A stretch of 57,845 nucleotides of DNA, taken from positions 1-57,845 of the forward strand of contig DGVK01000043.1 in NCBI GenBank assembly GCA_002395905.1, given 5' to 3'. How positions within the stretch are numbered: the first letter of the stretch is position 1; each line of letters begins with the position of its first letter. Positions 40,241 to 48,952 of this stretch are shown here, in pieces. Origin of the DNA: Verrucomicrobia bacterium UBA4286. GTDB taxonomy: Bacteria; Verrucomicrobiota; Kiritimatiellia; RFP12; UBA1067. Made by a program: the position numbers and the translations under genes. The notes beneath the pieces were generated by a model. The model ran no database searches. It saw nothing but the letters and a program-made list of their open reading frames with translations, and was not told the DNA's origin.

Positions 40241-41548
40241 ATGACGCAACTAGAATTCGCCCGTGCGGGCATCATTACAAAGGCCATGAAAAAAGTGGCC
40301 GAATGCGAAAACGTCAATGCAGAGACTGTTCGCGCGGCAGTCGCGTGCGGCGAGGCGGTGATTCCCCTGAACATCAATCACAAGAACGCGAAGCCTACAG
40401 GCGTCGGGCGCATGTTCACCACGAAAATAAACGCCAACCTCGGACGCAGCGTGACTCACTCGGGGAAAGGCGACGAGCTCGAAAAACTGAAGGTCGCCAT
40501 GGATGCAGGCGCGGACTTCGTCATGGATCTTTCCGTCGGCCCTGACGATCTCGCGGCGATACGCCGCGGGATGCTGGATGCGAGCGACAGACCGCTCGGG
40601 ACGGTGCCGGTCTACGAGACGATTTCAAGGACGGACGGCGAAATCCCGCAGATGAATCCCGCGTTTCTCATCGATGTCATACGGGCCCAGGCCGAACAGG
40701 GCGTGGACTTCATGACGCTTCATGCCGGACTTCTCCTGAAGCATATACCGGCCGCGATGAAAAGACGCATGGGAATCGTCTCGCGAGGAGGCGCGATCAT
40801 GGCCGAATGGATGATGCAGAACAAGTCCGAGAACCCGCTCTACACCCGCTGGGACGAAGTAATGGACATTCTCGCGAAGTATGACGTAACGGTTTCGCTG
40901 GGCGACGGCATGCGCCCCGGGTGTCTCGCGGATGCGTCCGACGAGGCGCAGTTCGGCGAACTGGACGTCCTCGGGGAACTTGTCGAGCGCTGCCGCGCGC
41001 ACGGTGTGCAGGTCATGGTCGAGGGCCCGGGGCATGTGCCTTTCAACCAGATCCAGGCCAACATGGAGCGCGAACAGGAAGTATGCAAAAAGGCACCCTT
41101 CTACGTGCTAGGACCGGTGGTGACGGATATAGCGCCCGGCTACGATCACATCGTCTCGGCGATCGGCGCGACTGCGGCGGCGACCTACGGCGCGTCGCTT
41201 CTGTGCTACGTGACGCCGGCGGAGCACCTCGGTCTCCCCGACGCGGACGAGGTGCACCAGGGATGCATCGCCTACAAGATCGCCGCACACGCCGGCGACG
41301 TCGCCCGCGGGCTTCCTGGGGCGCGCCGCCGCGACGACGAGATGGCCGACGCCCGCGCCAAGTTCGACTGGGACCGGCAGTTCGCCGCATGTCTCGATCC
41401 GGCGCGCGCCAGGGCGAGATGGATCAAAACACGCGCCTTCACCGACGAAGCCCACGACGACGACCATTGCTCGATGTGCGGGAAGCAGTTCTGCGCCGTG
41501 AGAACATCGCGCAGAATTCGCAAGCTTGCCGACGAACTGAACGCCTGA
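40241..41548 (+). CDS. thiC: Phosphomethylpyrimidine synthase
   Basis: 435 residues. Radical-SAM-type enzyme that makes HMP-P from AIR in thiamine synthesis. Motifs: NINHKNAKPTGVGRMFTTKI, GADFVMDLSVG, VPVYETI, DFMTLHAGLL, SRGGAIMAEWM, SLGDGMRPG, VMVEGPGHVP, LGPVVTDIAPGYDHI and the cluster-binding CSMCGKQFC (CxxCx4C) near the C-terminus. No other thiamine gene is nearby and no TPP riboswitch is seen. Converges on lysC. Confidence 0.97.
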   Translation: MTQLEFARAGIITKAMKKVAECENVNAETVRAAVACGEAVIPLNINHKNAKPTGVGRMFTTKINANLGRSVTHSGKGDELEKLKVAMDAGADFVMDLSVGPDDLAAIRRGMLDASDRPLGTVPVYETISRTDGEIPQMNPAFLIDVIRAQAEQGVDFMTLHAGLLLKHIPAAMKRRMGIVSRGGAIMAEWMMQNKSENPLYTRWDEVMDILAKYDVTVSLGDGMRPGCLADASDEAQFGELDVLGELVERCRAHGVQVMVEGPGHVPFNQIQANMEREQEVCKKAPFYVLGPVVTDIAPGYDHIVSAIGATAAATYGASLLCYVTPAEHLGLPDADEVHQGCIAYKIAAHAGDVARGLPGARRRDDEMADARAKFDWDRQFAACLDPARARARWIKTRAFTDEAHDDDHCSMCGKQFCAVRTSRRIRKLADELNA

Positions 41549-41578
41549 CGCACAGGGCCGCCAGGCACGACGGCGGTC

Positions 41579-42943
41579 TCAGCCGAAGAACGCCTTGTAA
41601 AGCGCTCGAACGGCCAGGTCGCGGTCGGTCTGGCGAATGGCGATCATGAACGAGACCTCGCTCGACCCCTGGTTGACCATCGACATTGATATTCCGGCGG
41701 AAGCAAGCGCGAGGCACGCTTTGGCAAACATGCCTGCCGTATAGCACATACCTTCGCCGACGACCATGAGAATAGTAAGGTCTCGCTCGATCGCCACGTA
41801 GTCTGGCTCCAGCTCGCGCTTGAGCTCCTGTATGACGCGGCGCTCCTTCTCCTTCGGAAGATTCTGCCCCTTGACGACGACGCACTGCGAATCCACGCCG
41901 GAGGGCATGTGCTCGTAGGCGATATGCTCGTTTTCCAGAACCTGCAGCAGTCTGCGACCGAAGCCTATCGCGCGGTTCATCAAATACTTCTCCACGACGA
42001 TGTTACAAAAGCCGTCCATGGAGGCTATGCCCACAACGGTTCCAGGCACCACGCGGCGCGACTGCACGATCATCGTCCCCGGCTCGGAAGGATGGTTGGT
42101 GTTGCGGATGTTGATGGGAATCCTCGCGCGCACGGCCGGGATCACGGCATCGTCGTTAAACACGCCGAAGCCCGCGTATGCGAGCTCGCGCATTTCGCGG
42201 TAGGTCATCGTAGGGATGCCTTCGCCGTCCTTGACTTCGGGGACTATCCGCGGATCGACCGGGAACACAGAATCTACGTCGGTGAAGTTCTCGTACACGT
42301 CGGCGCAGACGGCCGCCGCGAGAATCGAACCCGTGATGTCGCTTCCTCCGCGCGGGAACGTCGCAACCTTGCCTTCTCTGGTGTAGCCGAAGAAGCCGGG
42401 GTATATCACAATTCCCTCGAAGTTGGAAAACGCGCGCGACAGCGTCGCGTAACTCGCAGGATCGAGCGTCGCATCGCCGAACTCGCCCTGAAGGATCATT
42501 CCCGTCTCCTTCGGGCTTGCATATCGCGCCTTCTTGCCGCGTGCCGAAAAAGCGACCGCGACGAGCTTGGCGTTGTCGTCCTCGCCGGCCGCCTTCATAA
42601 GGTCCATGAACTCCGCGCTGCCGAGCGTCGCGACCTGCGCCAGACGGTCCATGATATCCATCTCGATCTCCCGCACGATCTCCTCGCCGAGCTTGAGCTC
42701 GGCCGCCATCTCGGCGTAACGTTCCACCACGGCGCCGTACTGGCGGTCAGTGTTCTCGCCCTTGAGGGCCGTTTCAGCGAGATCGATAAGAAGATCGGTC
42801 ACCTTAGTGTCGCCCGGGTGCCGCTTGCCGGGCGCAGAGACGACGACGATACGCCGCGAGGGATCCGAAAGGACTATGTCTATTACTTTGTTGAGCTGCG
42901 TGGCGTTTGCCAGCGAGCTGCCGCCGAACTTGCATACTTTCAT
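41579..42943 (-). CDS. lysC: Aspartate kinase
   Basis: 454 residues. First step of the Lys/Thr/Met pathway: phosphorylates aspartate. N-terminal KFGGSSLANATQLNKV, VVVSAPGKRHPGDTKVTDLL, a catalytic domain with RGGSDITGSILAAAV and DVDSVFPVDPRIVP, then two C-terminal ACT domains (VGIASMDGFCNIVVEKYLMN; VVGEGMCYTAGMFAKACLAL) for feedback by Lys or Thr. Monofunctional, as hom is a separate gene 18 bases upstream in the same operon. Confidence 0.96.
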   Translation of the reverse strand: MKVCKFGGSSLANATQLNKVIDIVLSDPSRRIVVVSAPGKRHPGDTKVTDLLIDLAETALKGENTDRQYGAVVERYAEMAAELKLGEEIVREIEMDIMDRLAQVATLGSAEFMDLMKAAGEDDNAKLVAVAFSARGKKARYASPKETGMILQGEFGDATLDPASYATLSRAFSNFEGIVIYPGFFGYTREGKVATFPRGGSDITGSILAAAVCADVYENFTDVDSVFPVDPRIVPEVKDGEGIPTMTYREMRELAYAGFGVFNDDAVIPAVRARIPINIRNTNHPSEPGTMIVQSRRVVPGTVVGIASMDGFCNIVVEKYLMNRAIGFGRRLLQVLENEHIAYEHMPSGVDSQCVVVKGQNLPKEKERRVIQELKRELEPDYVAIERDLTILMVVGEGMCYTAGMFAKACLALASAGISMSMVNQGSSEVSFMIAIRQTDRDLAVRALYKAFFG

Positions 42944-42961
42944 TATTTCGGTACCCCTCTG

Positions 42962-44257
42962 TCAGATCATCCTGAGCTTGACGGGCTTCGCGCCCACAAC
43001 TCCGCTCGCCTCTATTTCGGCGAGGGCCTTCTCAAGATCGGCCGCCTTGGCCTCGTGAGTGAGCACGACGACCGGAACGAAACCCGCCACGGCCTTTTCA
43101 GCTTTCTGCGACGCGGCCGATATGCTCACACCGTGACGGCCGAGAGTTGTCGCAATCGTGCCGAACGCGCCGGCCCTGTCCGCCACCATGAAACGGATGT
43201 AGAAGCTGGAGGCTATCTCGCCCGCCGCGCGCAGCTTCACAGCACTGCTGCCGTAGTCGGGAACGCCACGCGAATAACGCGTCTCGCCGTGCGCCAGGTT
43301 GCGGGCGATGTCGCCTATGTCGCCAACGACGGTCGACGCCGTCGGCGCGCGGCCCGCGCCGCGCCCGTAATACATCGTATAATCGCTCATGTCGCCCTTG
43401 ACCCACGCCGCGTTGAACGCATCGTTCACGCTCGCAAGCATGTGGCTCATCGGCACGAGCGTCGGCGCGACCGCCACCTCGACCTCGTCGCCATCGCGGG
43501 CGACGCGGGCCAGGAGTTTGATCCTGTAGCCGAAATCCGCCGCATACTTCACATCGTCACCGGCGAGATTGCGTATTCCCTCCACCTGGACATCGGCGAC
43601 CTTCGGCTGGAAGCCGTAGGCAAGCGCCGCGAGGATGCACGCCTTGTGGGCAGTGTCGAACCCGTCGATGTCGAGCGAGGGATCGGCCTCTGCGTAACCG
43701 AGGCGCTGCGCGTCCTTGAGAACCTCGTCGAACGGCAGGCCTTCGTTCTCCATGCGAGTGAGGATGTAGTTGCAAGTTCCGTTGAGGATGCCGTGGATGG
43801 ACTCTATGTCATTGCCCGCGAGTCCCTCGCGCAATACGCGTATGATCGGTATTCCGCCGCCGACCGACGCCCCGAAGTAGATGTCCACGCCGTTCTTAGC
43901 CGCCGTGTCGAATATCTCGCGGCCGTATTCGGCGAGAAGCTTCTTGTTGGCCGTCACGACGCACTTGCCCGAATTTAGCGCGTTCAGCACGAAGGCTTTC
44001 GCGACACCTGTCCCGCCGATCGTTTCGACGACGATCTTCACCTCGGGGTCGGCGATGACGCTTTTCGCGTCTGTAGTGAGCACTCCGTCAGGAATGGCCA
44101 CGCCGCGATCAGTGACGATGTCAAGGTCGGCGATTCGACGCAACACGATATCCACGCCAAGGCGTTTCGCCATGACGTCGCGATGCTTGAGAAGTCCGTC
44201 GGCCACTCCGGCGCCCACGGTCCCAAAGCCCAGGATTCCAACACCAATCTGCTTCAT
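42962..44257 (-). CDS. hom: Homoserine dehydrogenase
   Basis: 431 residues. NAD(P)-binding GILGFGTVGAGVADGLLKH, catalytic region with VVTANKKLLAEYG, GGGIPIIRVLREGLAGNDIE, GILNGTCNYILTRME, DGFDTAHKACILAALAYG, and a C-terminal ACT domain (SFYIRFMVADRAGAFGTIAT). Reduces aspartate semialdehyde to homoserine for Thr and Met. Next to lysC in an operon with galE and a UDG-like gene. Confidence 0.96.
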   Translation of the reverse strand: MKQIGVGILGFGTVGAGVADGLLKHRDVMAKRLGVDIVLRRIADLDIVTDRGVAIPDGVLTTDAKSVIADPEVKIVVETIGGTGVAKAFVLNALNSGKCVVTANKKLLAEYGREIFDTAAKNGVDIYFGASVGGGIPIIRVLREGLAGNDIESIHGILNGTCNYILTRMENEGLPFDEVLKDAQRLGYAEADPSLDIDGFDTAHKACILAALAYGFQPKVADVQVEGIRNLAGDDVKYAADFGYRIKLLARVARDGDEVEVAVAPTLVPMSHMLASVNDAFNAAWVKGDMSDYTMYYGRGAGRAPTASTVVGDIGDIARNLAHGETRYSRGVPDYGSSAVKLRAAGEIASSFYIRFMVADRAGAFGTIATTLGRHGVSISAASQKAEKAVAGFVPVVVLTHEAKAADLEKALAEIEASGVVGAKPVKLRMI

Positions 44258-44308
44258 CTGCTTCCCTCTCGTAGAATTGCGTATTTTACTATTATTTACC
44301 CTGCGCCG

Positions 44309-44884
44309 TCAACTGCCGCGCACACGCTGGAGAACCGACTTGAGCGAAGCCCACATCTCCTTCTTGATCTTCTGCACCGCCGGCGTGACGGTTGAGAAGC
44401 GCAGTATGTAGGCAGGCGAATAGGTCACAAGCACATTCGGCGAAAGCTGCGTCGACACCCACTGGCCGGGCGACGCATTGACGCCGGGAAGCCATTTTTT
44501 AAGGGCCAGACCGCCAAGAACGATGTATGCCTTCGCCTGCGGAGCAGGCCCTTCGCAAACCACCGGAGCCGTCTCGAGAGTCCTGCCGAGCGCCGCGGCG
44601 ATCTTCTCCATCATATCATTCCCGGCGGATGTGAGCGGCCGGTCGTGAAGGAAGACAAAGTCCAGAATTCCGCCGCCGGACGTGCGCACGGGCGGCCGCG
44701 TCGGCTGCGGCGCGGGACTTGCGGGCGAAGGGCGCGCCTCCTGACGCGGCGGCGCTGCCGGAGCGGGCGCGCCTGCCCCGGACGCGAGAAGCGAGCGGTC
44801 GCACTCTACTAGACGAACGCCGAGCTCGCGCTCAAGCGCAAGCTCGGCCTCCAGCCCTTCAAGTATGTGCTCAAGCGCCGTCAC
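44309..44884 (-). CDS. Degenerate family-4-like uracil-DNA glycosylase
   Basis: 191 residues from GTG 44884, overlapping the galE stop (GTGA). N-terminal helical segment and Pro/Ala-rich linker, then a UDG-like core: FLHDRPLTSAGNDMMEKIAA, YIVLGGLALKKWLPG, QWVSTQLSPNVLVTYSPAYI. Family-4 enzymes have GE(A/G)PG at the first motif and HPSxLL at the second; here these read HDRPL and YSPAYILR, so the catalytic residues are not recognisable. It may bind DNA without excision, or be decaying. No Cys cluster is visible. Confidence 0.62.
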   Translation of the reverse strand: MTALEHILEGLEAELALERELGVRLVECDRSLLASGAGAPAPAAPPRQEARPSPASPAPQPTRPPVRTSGGGILDFVFLHDRPLTSAGNDMMEKIAAALGRTLETAPVVCEGPAPQAKAYIVLGGLALKKWLPGVNASPGQWVSTQLSPNVLVTYSPAYILRFSTVTPAVQKIKKEMWASLKSVLQRVRGS

Positions 44885-45918
44885 GCCTTCTTGGGCTTGT
44901 TGAATCCGTAAGGATTCTTCTTCTGCCAGCGCCACGCGTCCTCGCACATCTCGTCAATTCCGCGTTCAGCCTTCCAGCCGAGCTCGGCGGCGGCGAGCGA
45001 TGGATCGGCCCAGCACTCGGCGATATCGCCGGGACGGCGCGGACATATCTTGTATGGGCCCTGCCGCTTGGACGCCTTCTCGAACGCCTTGACGATCTGC
45101 AGCACCGAATAACCGTGGCCTGTGCCGAGGTTGTATATCTTGAGACCGAGCTTCGGCTCGCGCTCAAGCTTCTCGATCGCCTTGAGATGTCCAATGGCAA
45201 GATCGACCACATGGATGTAGTCGCGCACGCCTGTGCCGTCGGGCGTAGGATAGTCGTTGCCGAAAACGCTCAGCTCGGGCAGACGGCCTACTGCGACCTG
45301 CGCCACGTAGGGCAGAAGGTTGTTGGGGATGCCCGCAGGGTCTTCGCCTATGAGACCCGACTTGTGCGCGCCGATGGGATTGAAGTATCTGAGAAGGATG
45401 ACGTTCCACTCGGGGTCGGCCTTCTGGACGTCTTTGAAGACCTGCTCCATCATGAGCTTGGTCCAGCCGTAGGCGTTGGTGCAGCCGGGCGTGGGGAAGT
45501 CCTCGCGTATCGGCACCGAGGCGGGATCGCCATAGACCGTCGCCGAACTGGAGAACACTATGTTCTTGCAGCCGTGCTCCGCCAGGCACTTGAGAAGCGT
45601 GAAGGTTCCGCCGAGGTTGTTCGCGTAGTATTTGAGCGGTATCCGCGTGGATTCGCCGACGGCCTTGAGCGCGGCAAAATGGATCGTGGCGTCGAAGTGT
45701 CCCTCTTTGTCAAGAACGGCGTTGAGCTTCTTTTCGTCGCGTATGTCCACCTTGTAGAACACAGGCGCCTTGCCGGTTATCTTCTTGACTCTGGCAAGCG
45801 ACTTCCTGGAGCTGTTGCAGAGGTTGTCGACTACAACGACCTCGTGGCCCGCGCCGAGAAGCTCGACCACTGTATGGCTGCCGATAAAGCCGGCGCCCCC
45901 CGTCACTAGAATCTTCAT
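44881..45918 (-). CDS. galE: UDP-glucose 4-epimerase
   Basis: 345 residues, extended SDR fold: NAD-binding TGGAGFIGSHTVVELL, VVVDNLCNSSRKSL, HFAALKAVGEST, catalytic SSSATVYG and YGWTK, then NPIGAHKSGLIGEDP and GTGVRDYIHVVDLAIGH. Interconverts UDP-glucose and UDP-galactose for glycan synthesis or galactose use. First gene of the operon galE / UDG-like / hom / lysC. The promoter TATAAT is about 30 bases upstream, with GGAAACGAG before ATG. Confidence 0.96.
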   Translation of the reverse strand: MKILVTGGAGFIGSHTVVELLGAGHEVVVVDNLCNSSRKSLARVKKITGKAPVFYKVDIRDEKKLNAVLDKEGHFDATIHFAALKAVGESTRIPLKYYANNLGGTFTLLKCLAEHGCKNIVFSSSATVYGDPASVPIREDFPTPGCTNAYGWTKLMMEQVFKDVQKADPEWNVILLRYFNPIGAHKSGLIGEDPAGIPNNLLPYVAQVAVGRLPELSVFGNDYPTPDGTGVRDYIHVVDLAIGHLKAIEKLEREPKLGLKIYNLGTGHGYSVLQIVKAFEKASKRQGPYKICPRRPGDIAECWADPSLAAAELGWKAERGIDEMCEDAWRWQKKNPYGFNKPKKA

Positions 45919-45948
45919 CTCTCGTTTCCTTTCTTGTGTTTGCTGGAT

Positions 45949-45954
45949 ATTATA
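45949..45954 (-). promoter_or_regulatory. Extended -10 box of the galE-lysC operon
   Basis: ATGGTATAAT on the minus strand; leader of about 24 bases before ATG 45918. Confidence 0.6.
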
Positions 45955-45984
45955 CCATATTGCCGTGCGCGCGGAGACGCCGTG

Positions 45985-46911
45985 CTAGTAGTCCAGCTGG
46001 CTGGACCCTATCGTCTCGCGCAGTATCGAGTCGCCGGGAACCGCGACCGGCGGCACCGCGACGACCGCCGACATGAGATCGGCCAGCATCGCGGCCTTCT
46101 TCTCGCCGGGAACCTTGAGCTTGACCATCTCCAGAAGCCCGGCGACATACGGCTTGAGCACGCAAAGCTCATACTCCAGCGCCGAATCGAACTCCACGTC
46201 GGCGTCGCCGCGAAACGGATTTATCCACTTCTCTTCGCCCGCAAGAACCTTCGGCCACATGCGGAACGTCTCCACCGGGCTCATCTTCCGGAACTGGTTG
46301 TCGCGCACGAGCCGTCTCAGAAGCCGCGCATCGGCCGACCTCAGTCGCGTCTTGAAGAAAAGCTCGGGCTGCGTCTTCGGCTCGACGAACACGCGGTACT
46401 TGCACATCTCGGGCACGTCTTTCGTCAGGCACGGATTGAGCGCGTGAATGCCCTCGAGCACGATGTAGCCGTTTCTCGGCATGCTCATAGTCCCCTTGTC
46501 GTCGAACCCCTCGTGCTTCACGAAATCGAACCGCCTCGGATGTATCTCGCGACCCTCGAGAAGCGCATTCAGGTCGGCGGCAAGGCGCGCCGCGTCTACC
46601 GCCTCCACGGTCTCGTAGTCAAGCTCGCCGTTCTCGTCGCGCGGGTTGCGCGCGTCACCTACAAAATAGTCGTCGGTCGAGAAATGCGTCGCCTCGGCGC
46701 CGTTCACCCTCAGCTGCGTGCAGAGGCGTTTGGCGGTCGTGGTTTTGCCGGCGGAACTCGCTCCCGCGAGAAGTATGAGCCTCACCCCCGGGCGGGCGGT
46801 TATATCGTCGGCTATCTTCGAGAGCACCTTGCACTGGCGCGCCTCGCAGACGCGTATGAATTCATTGAAACAGTCGCTTTCCGCAAGCGCGTTGAGTTCG
46901 TCGATGGTCAT
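45985..46911 (-). CDS. Uridine kinase / phosphoribulokinase-family protein
   Basis: 308 residues from ATG 46911 with GGGAGAGG upstream. P-loop AGASSAGKTTTAKRL near residue 50, then FSTDDYFVGDARNPRDENGE, DYETVEAVDAARLAADLNAL, IVLEGIHALNP (Walker B-like) and RRLVRDNQFRKMSPVETF. Bacterial nucleotide kinases with an N-terminal extension, as in clostridial and Bacteroidota homologues, share this layout. Phosphorylation of uridine or a related sugar is inferred. Last gene of the operon with phosphofructokinase. Confidence 0.87.
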   Translation of the reverse strand: MTIDELNALAESDCFNEFIRVCEARQCKVLSKIADDITARPGVRLILLAGASSAGKTTTAKRLCTQLRVNGAEATHFSTDDYFVGDARNPRDENGELDYETVEAVDAARLAADLNALLEGREIHPRRFDFVKHEGFDDKGTMSMPRNGYIVLEGIHALNPCLTKDVPEMCKYRVFVEPKTQPELFFKTRLRSADARLLRRLVRDNQFRKMSPVETFRMWPKVLAGEEKWINPFRGDADVEFDSALEYELCVLKPYVAGLLEMVKLKVPGEKKAAMLADLMSAVVAVPPVAVPGDSILRETIGSSQLDY

Positions 46912-46933
46912 GCTGGACGCCTCTCCCTGTCGT

Positions 46934-48313
46934 TCACGGCGCGTCGAGGTCCAGCCCCGAGCCGGTCGATTTGCGCTCCTTGCCGCCGAAATAGAACTCC
47001 TGCCCCGTCGCGTCCATGACGCTGCGCCACATCTCGCGGTCGGTGCGTATCTTCTGCCGTTCGATCGTCGCCAGCCGTATCGGCACAAGGGCGAACGTCT
47101 CGCCGAGATTGCCGACGACGCAGTTGGTGCGGCCCGCCATCGCGGCGTGCACGGCGTTTCGCGCCAGCATGTAGCAGCGTATCGCGTCGGTCCCCTTCGC
47201 CGGACAGCTCCTTATCGTGTAGCTCGGGTCGAAGTATTTTACGGACGTCTTTATGCCGCGGCTTTTCATGTGGCATTCTATCGCGCGCTTGAGGAACTCT
47301 CCTATATCCTTTTTAAGGATGTTGCCCGACGCGTCGCGCACATCGGGGATATCCTTGAAAAGCTCCTGCCCGGCGCCTTCCGCGACGACGATGACGGCAT
47401 GGTCTTTGCCCGCGGCGAAGCGGTTCTCCAGCGCGGAGAAAAGTCCGTTCGGTCCGTCAAGGGTGAAAGGGCTTTCCGGCACAAGGCAGAAGTTCACGAC
47501 CGGATTCGACATTGATGCATACGCGGCGATGAAGCCCGAGTCGCGGCCCATGAGCTTCACAAGGCCTATACCGCCGGGCGTCCCCTTGGCCTCGACGTGC
47601 GCGCCGCGGATGACGTTCGCAGCCTCGGCGACCGAGGTCTCGAAACCGAAACTGCGGCCGACGAACATAAGGTCGTTGTCGATCGTCTTCGGTATGCCGA
47701 CGACGGATATCTTGAGCCCGCGCTTTTTCACCTCTTCTGCAATATCGGCGGCGCACCTCAGCGAACCGTCGCCGCCGATGCAGAAGAGGATGTTGATGTT
47801 CATCCTCACGAGCGTGTCCACCATCACGTCGGCCGGCTGCTGCCCGCGGCTGGAGCCGAGTATCGTGCCGCCGATCTCGTGAATCGTGTCGACCACGTCG
47901 GGGTCGAGCATGATGGGTTTGTAGCCGCATGCAGGATTGAGGCCCGCGTAGCCGTAGCGGATGCCGAATATCGTCTTCACGCCGTAGTCGTAGGTAAGAA
48001 TCTCGACGAGGCCCTTGATGACGTTGTTCAGACCGGGGCAGAGGCCGCCGGCGGTGACGATCCCGACGCGCGTCCAGCTCGGGTCGTGGAAAATCTTCGG
48101 CTTGGGCCCCGCGCGCTCGAAAGTGGGCTCGCGGCCGAGAAGTTCCTTGAGGCGCTTGTAGAAAGACCTGTTCTCGGTTATGAAGATGCGTTCGTCATCC
48201 TTGACGAATTCGTGCTTGCGTACTGGCGAGTCGATCTTGCAGTCGCCGAGGCGCTCTATCTCGAACGAGTACTTTTCGGGCGAGGAAATGATCTTCTCAA
48301 GAACATTGGTCAT
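46934..48313 (-). CDS. pfkA: 6-phosphofructokinase (long, ATP-type signature)
   Basis: 459 residues from ATG 48313 with AAGGAG upstream; a longer in-frame start would run into the previous gene. Motifs: VGIVTAGGLCPGLNNVIKGL, GIRYGYAGL, LFCIGGDGSLRCAADIAEEV, VGIPKTIDNDLMFVGRSFGF, VEAKGTPGGIGLVKLMGRDS. GGDGS (not GGDD) indicates ATP as donor, while PKTIDND groups it with the long PFKs of plants, spirochaetes and related bacteria. Commits fructose 6-phosphate to glycolysis. Overlaps the SemiSWEET-like gene by four bases. Confidence 0.95.
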   Translation of the reverse strand: MTNVLEKIISSPEKYSFEIERLGDCKIDSPVRKHEFVKDDERIFITENRSFYKRLKELLGREPTFERAGPKPKIFHDPSWTRVGIVTAGGLCPGLNNVIKGLVEILTYDYGVKTIFGIRYGYAGLNPACGYKPIMLDPDVVDTIHEIGGTILGSSRGQQPADVMVDTLVRMNINILFCIGGDGSLRCAADIAEEVKKRGLKISVVGIPKTIDNDLMFVGRSFGFETSVAEAANVIRGAHVEAKGTPGGIGLVKLMGRDSGFIAAYASMSNPVVNFCLVPESPFTLDGPNGLFSALENRFAAGKDHAVIVVAEGAGQELFKDIPDVRDASGNILKKDIGEFLKRAIECHMKSRGIKTSVKYFDPSYTIRSCPAKGTDAIRCYMLARNAVHAAMAGRTNCVVGNLGETFALVPIRLATIERQKIRTDREMWRSVMDATGQEFYFGGKERKSTGSGLDLDAP

Positions 48314-48603
48314 GATGTCTGCTCCTTGGGCTGTTGTCGGCGGTTCTTCGCCGCATAGTGGAAGTAGAGCGAAAGATCGGTGGAAACGAGCGCCATATCG
48401 ACCAGATACACCCAGCAGAGCCACAGTTTAGAGCCGTCGACCAGATGCGAGGCTATCCCGCAGCAGTATCCGACGATGACAATCACCATGAACATAGGGC
48501 TCTTGCCGTCCACGCGTTTTGCGCGGTACGTTCTGACTATCGCGAACGGCCATGAAAAGCCGAAAGCGAACAGCATAGCAAACTCCAGAATCTCGCTCAG
48601 CAT
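48310..48603 (-). CDS. Small three-helix membrane protein, SemiSWEET/PQ-loop-like
   Basis: 97 residues from MLSEILEFAMLFAFGFSWPF; an earlier in-frame start lies in a repeat and upstream of the promoter. Three hydrophobic helices with AFGFSWPFAIVRTYRAKRVD, GKSPMFMVIVIVGY, WVYLVDMALVSTDLSLYFHY. The order fits half-SWEET transporters (PQ-loop), which dimerise to pass sugars. Being coupled to phosphofructokinase supports sugar handling. The mRNA appears leaderless. Confidence 0.7.
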   Translation of the reverse strand: MLSEILEFAMLFAFGFSWPFAIVRTYRAKRVDGKSPMFMVIVIVGYCCGIASHLVDGSKLWLCWVYLVDMALVSTDLSLYFHYAAKNRRQQPKEQTS

Positions 48604-48610
48604 GAAGTAT

Positions 48611-48616
48611 ATTATA
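48611..48616 (-). promoter_or_regulatory. Extended -10 box of the SemiSWEET-pfk operon (leaderless start)
   Basis: TTGGTATAAT on the minus strand; seven bases to ATG 48603. Confidence 0.6.
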
Positions 48617-48650
48617 CCAAATCTGCAGCGACCGTGCCGCGCGGCGCGTG

Positions 48651-48858
48651 GCAGGCAGGCTTGAGGCAAAGGTCAGGCAGGCTTGAGGCAAAGTCCGGGC
48701 AGGACTTCGCCAAAGCGTGGGCAAGACTTGGGCAAAGCTTGGGCAAGACTTGTGCAAATCTTGGGCAAGACTTTGGCAAAGCTTGGGCAAGACTTGTGCA
48801 AAGTGTGGGCAAGACTTTGGCAAAGCTTGGGCAAGACTTAGGGAAAGTCTTGGAGAGC
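48651..48858. repeat. Degenerate 22-bp tandem repeat
   Basis: Units such as GGGCAAGACTTTGGCAAAGC followed by TT, each built of two 11-bp halves; six clear units from about 48720 and weaker ones before. All six frames stay open over it, because 22 x 3 is in phase, but none has a ribosome site, so I call it non-coding. The 48604-48952 gap holds only this, the promoter and a GC-rich stretch (48860-48940). GGGCAAAGCGCGGGCAAGGC at the window end (about 57806) is related. Confidence 0.7.
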
Positions 48859-48952
48859 GGGGGCTCTCACGGGTGTGTGCTGCCGTTGGGGCTGAGCCCA
48901 TGGGGCCCGGCGGGGTCCCCTCCGCCTACGACTTTTCCATTTGCGGCAGGGG

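Noticed and set aside
41909..43978. 689-codon plus-strand open frame
   Set aside because: Antisense to lysC and hom, both with complete motifs; no ribosome site or recognisable domain.
48651..48858. CRISPR array
   Set aside because: Units are directly adjacent 22-mers with no unique spacers and no cas genes nearby.
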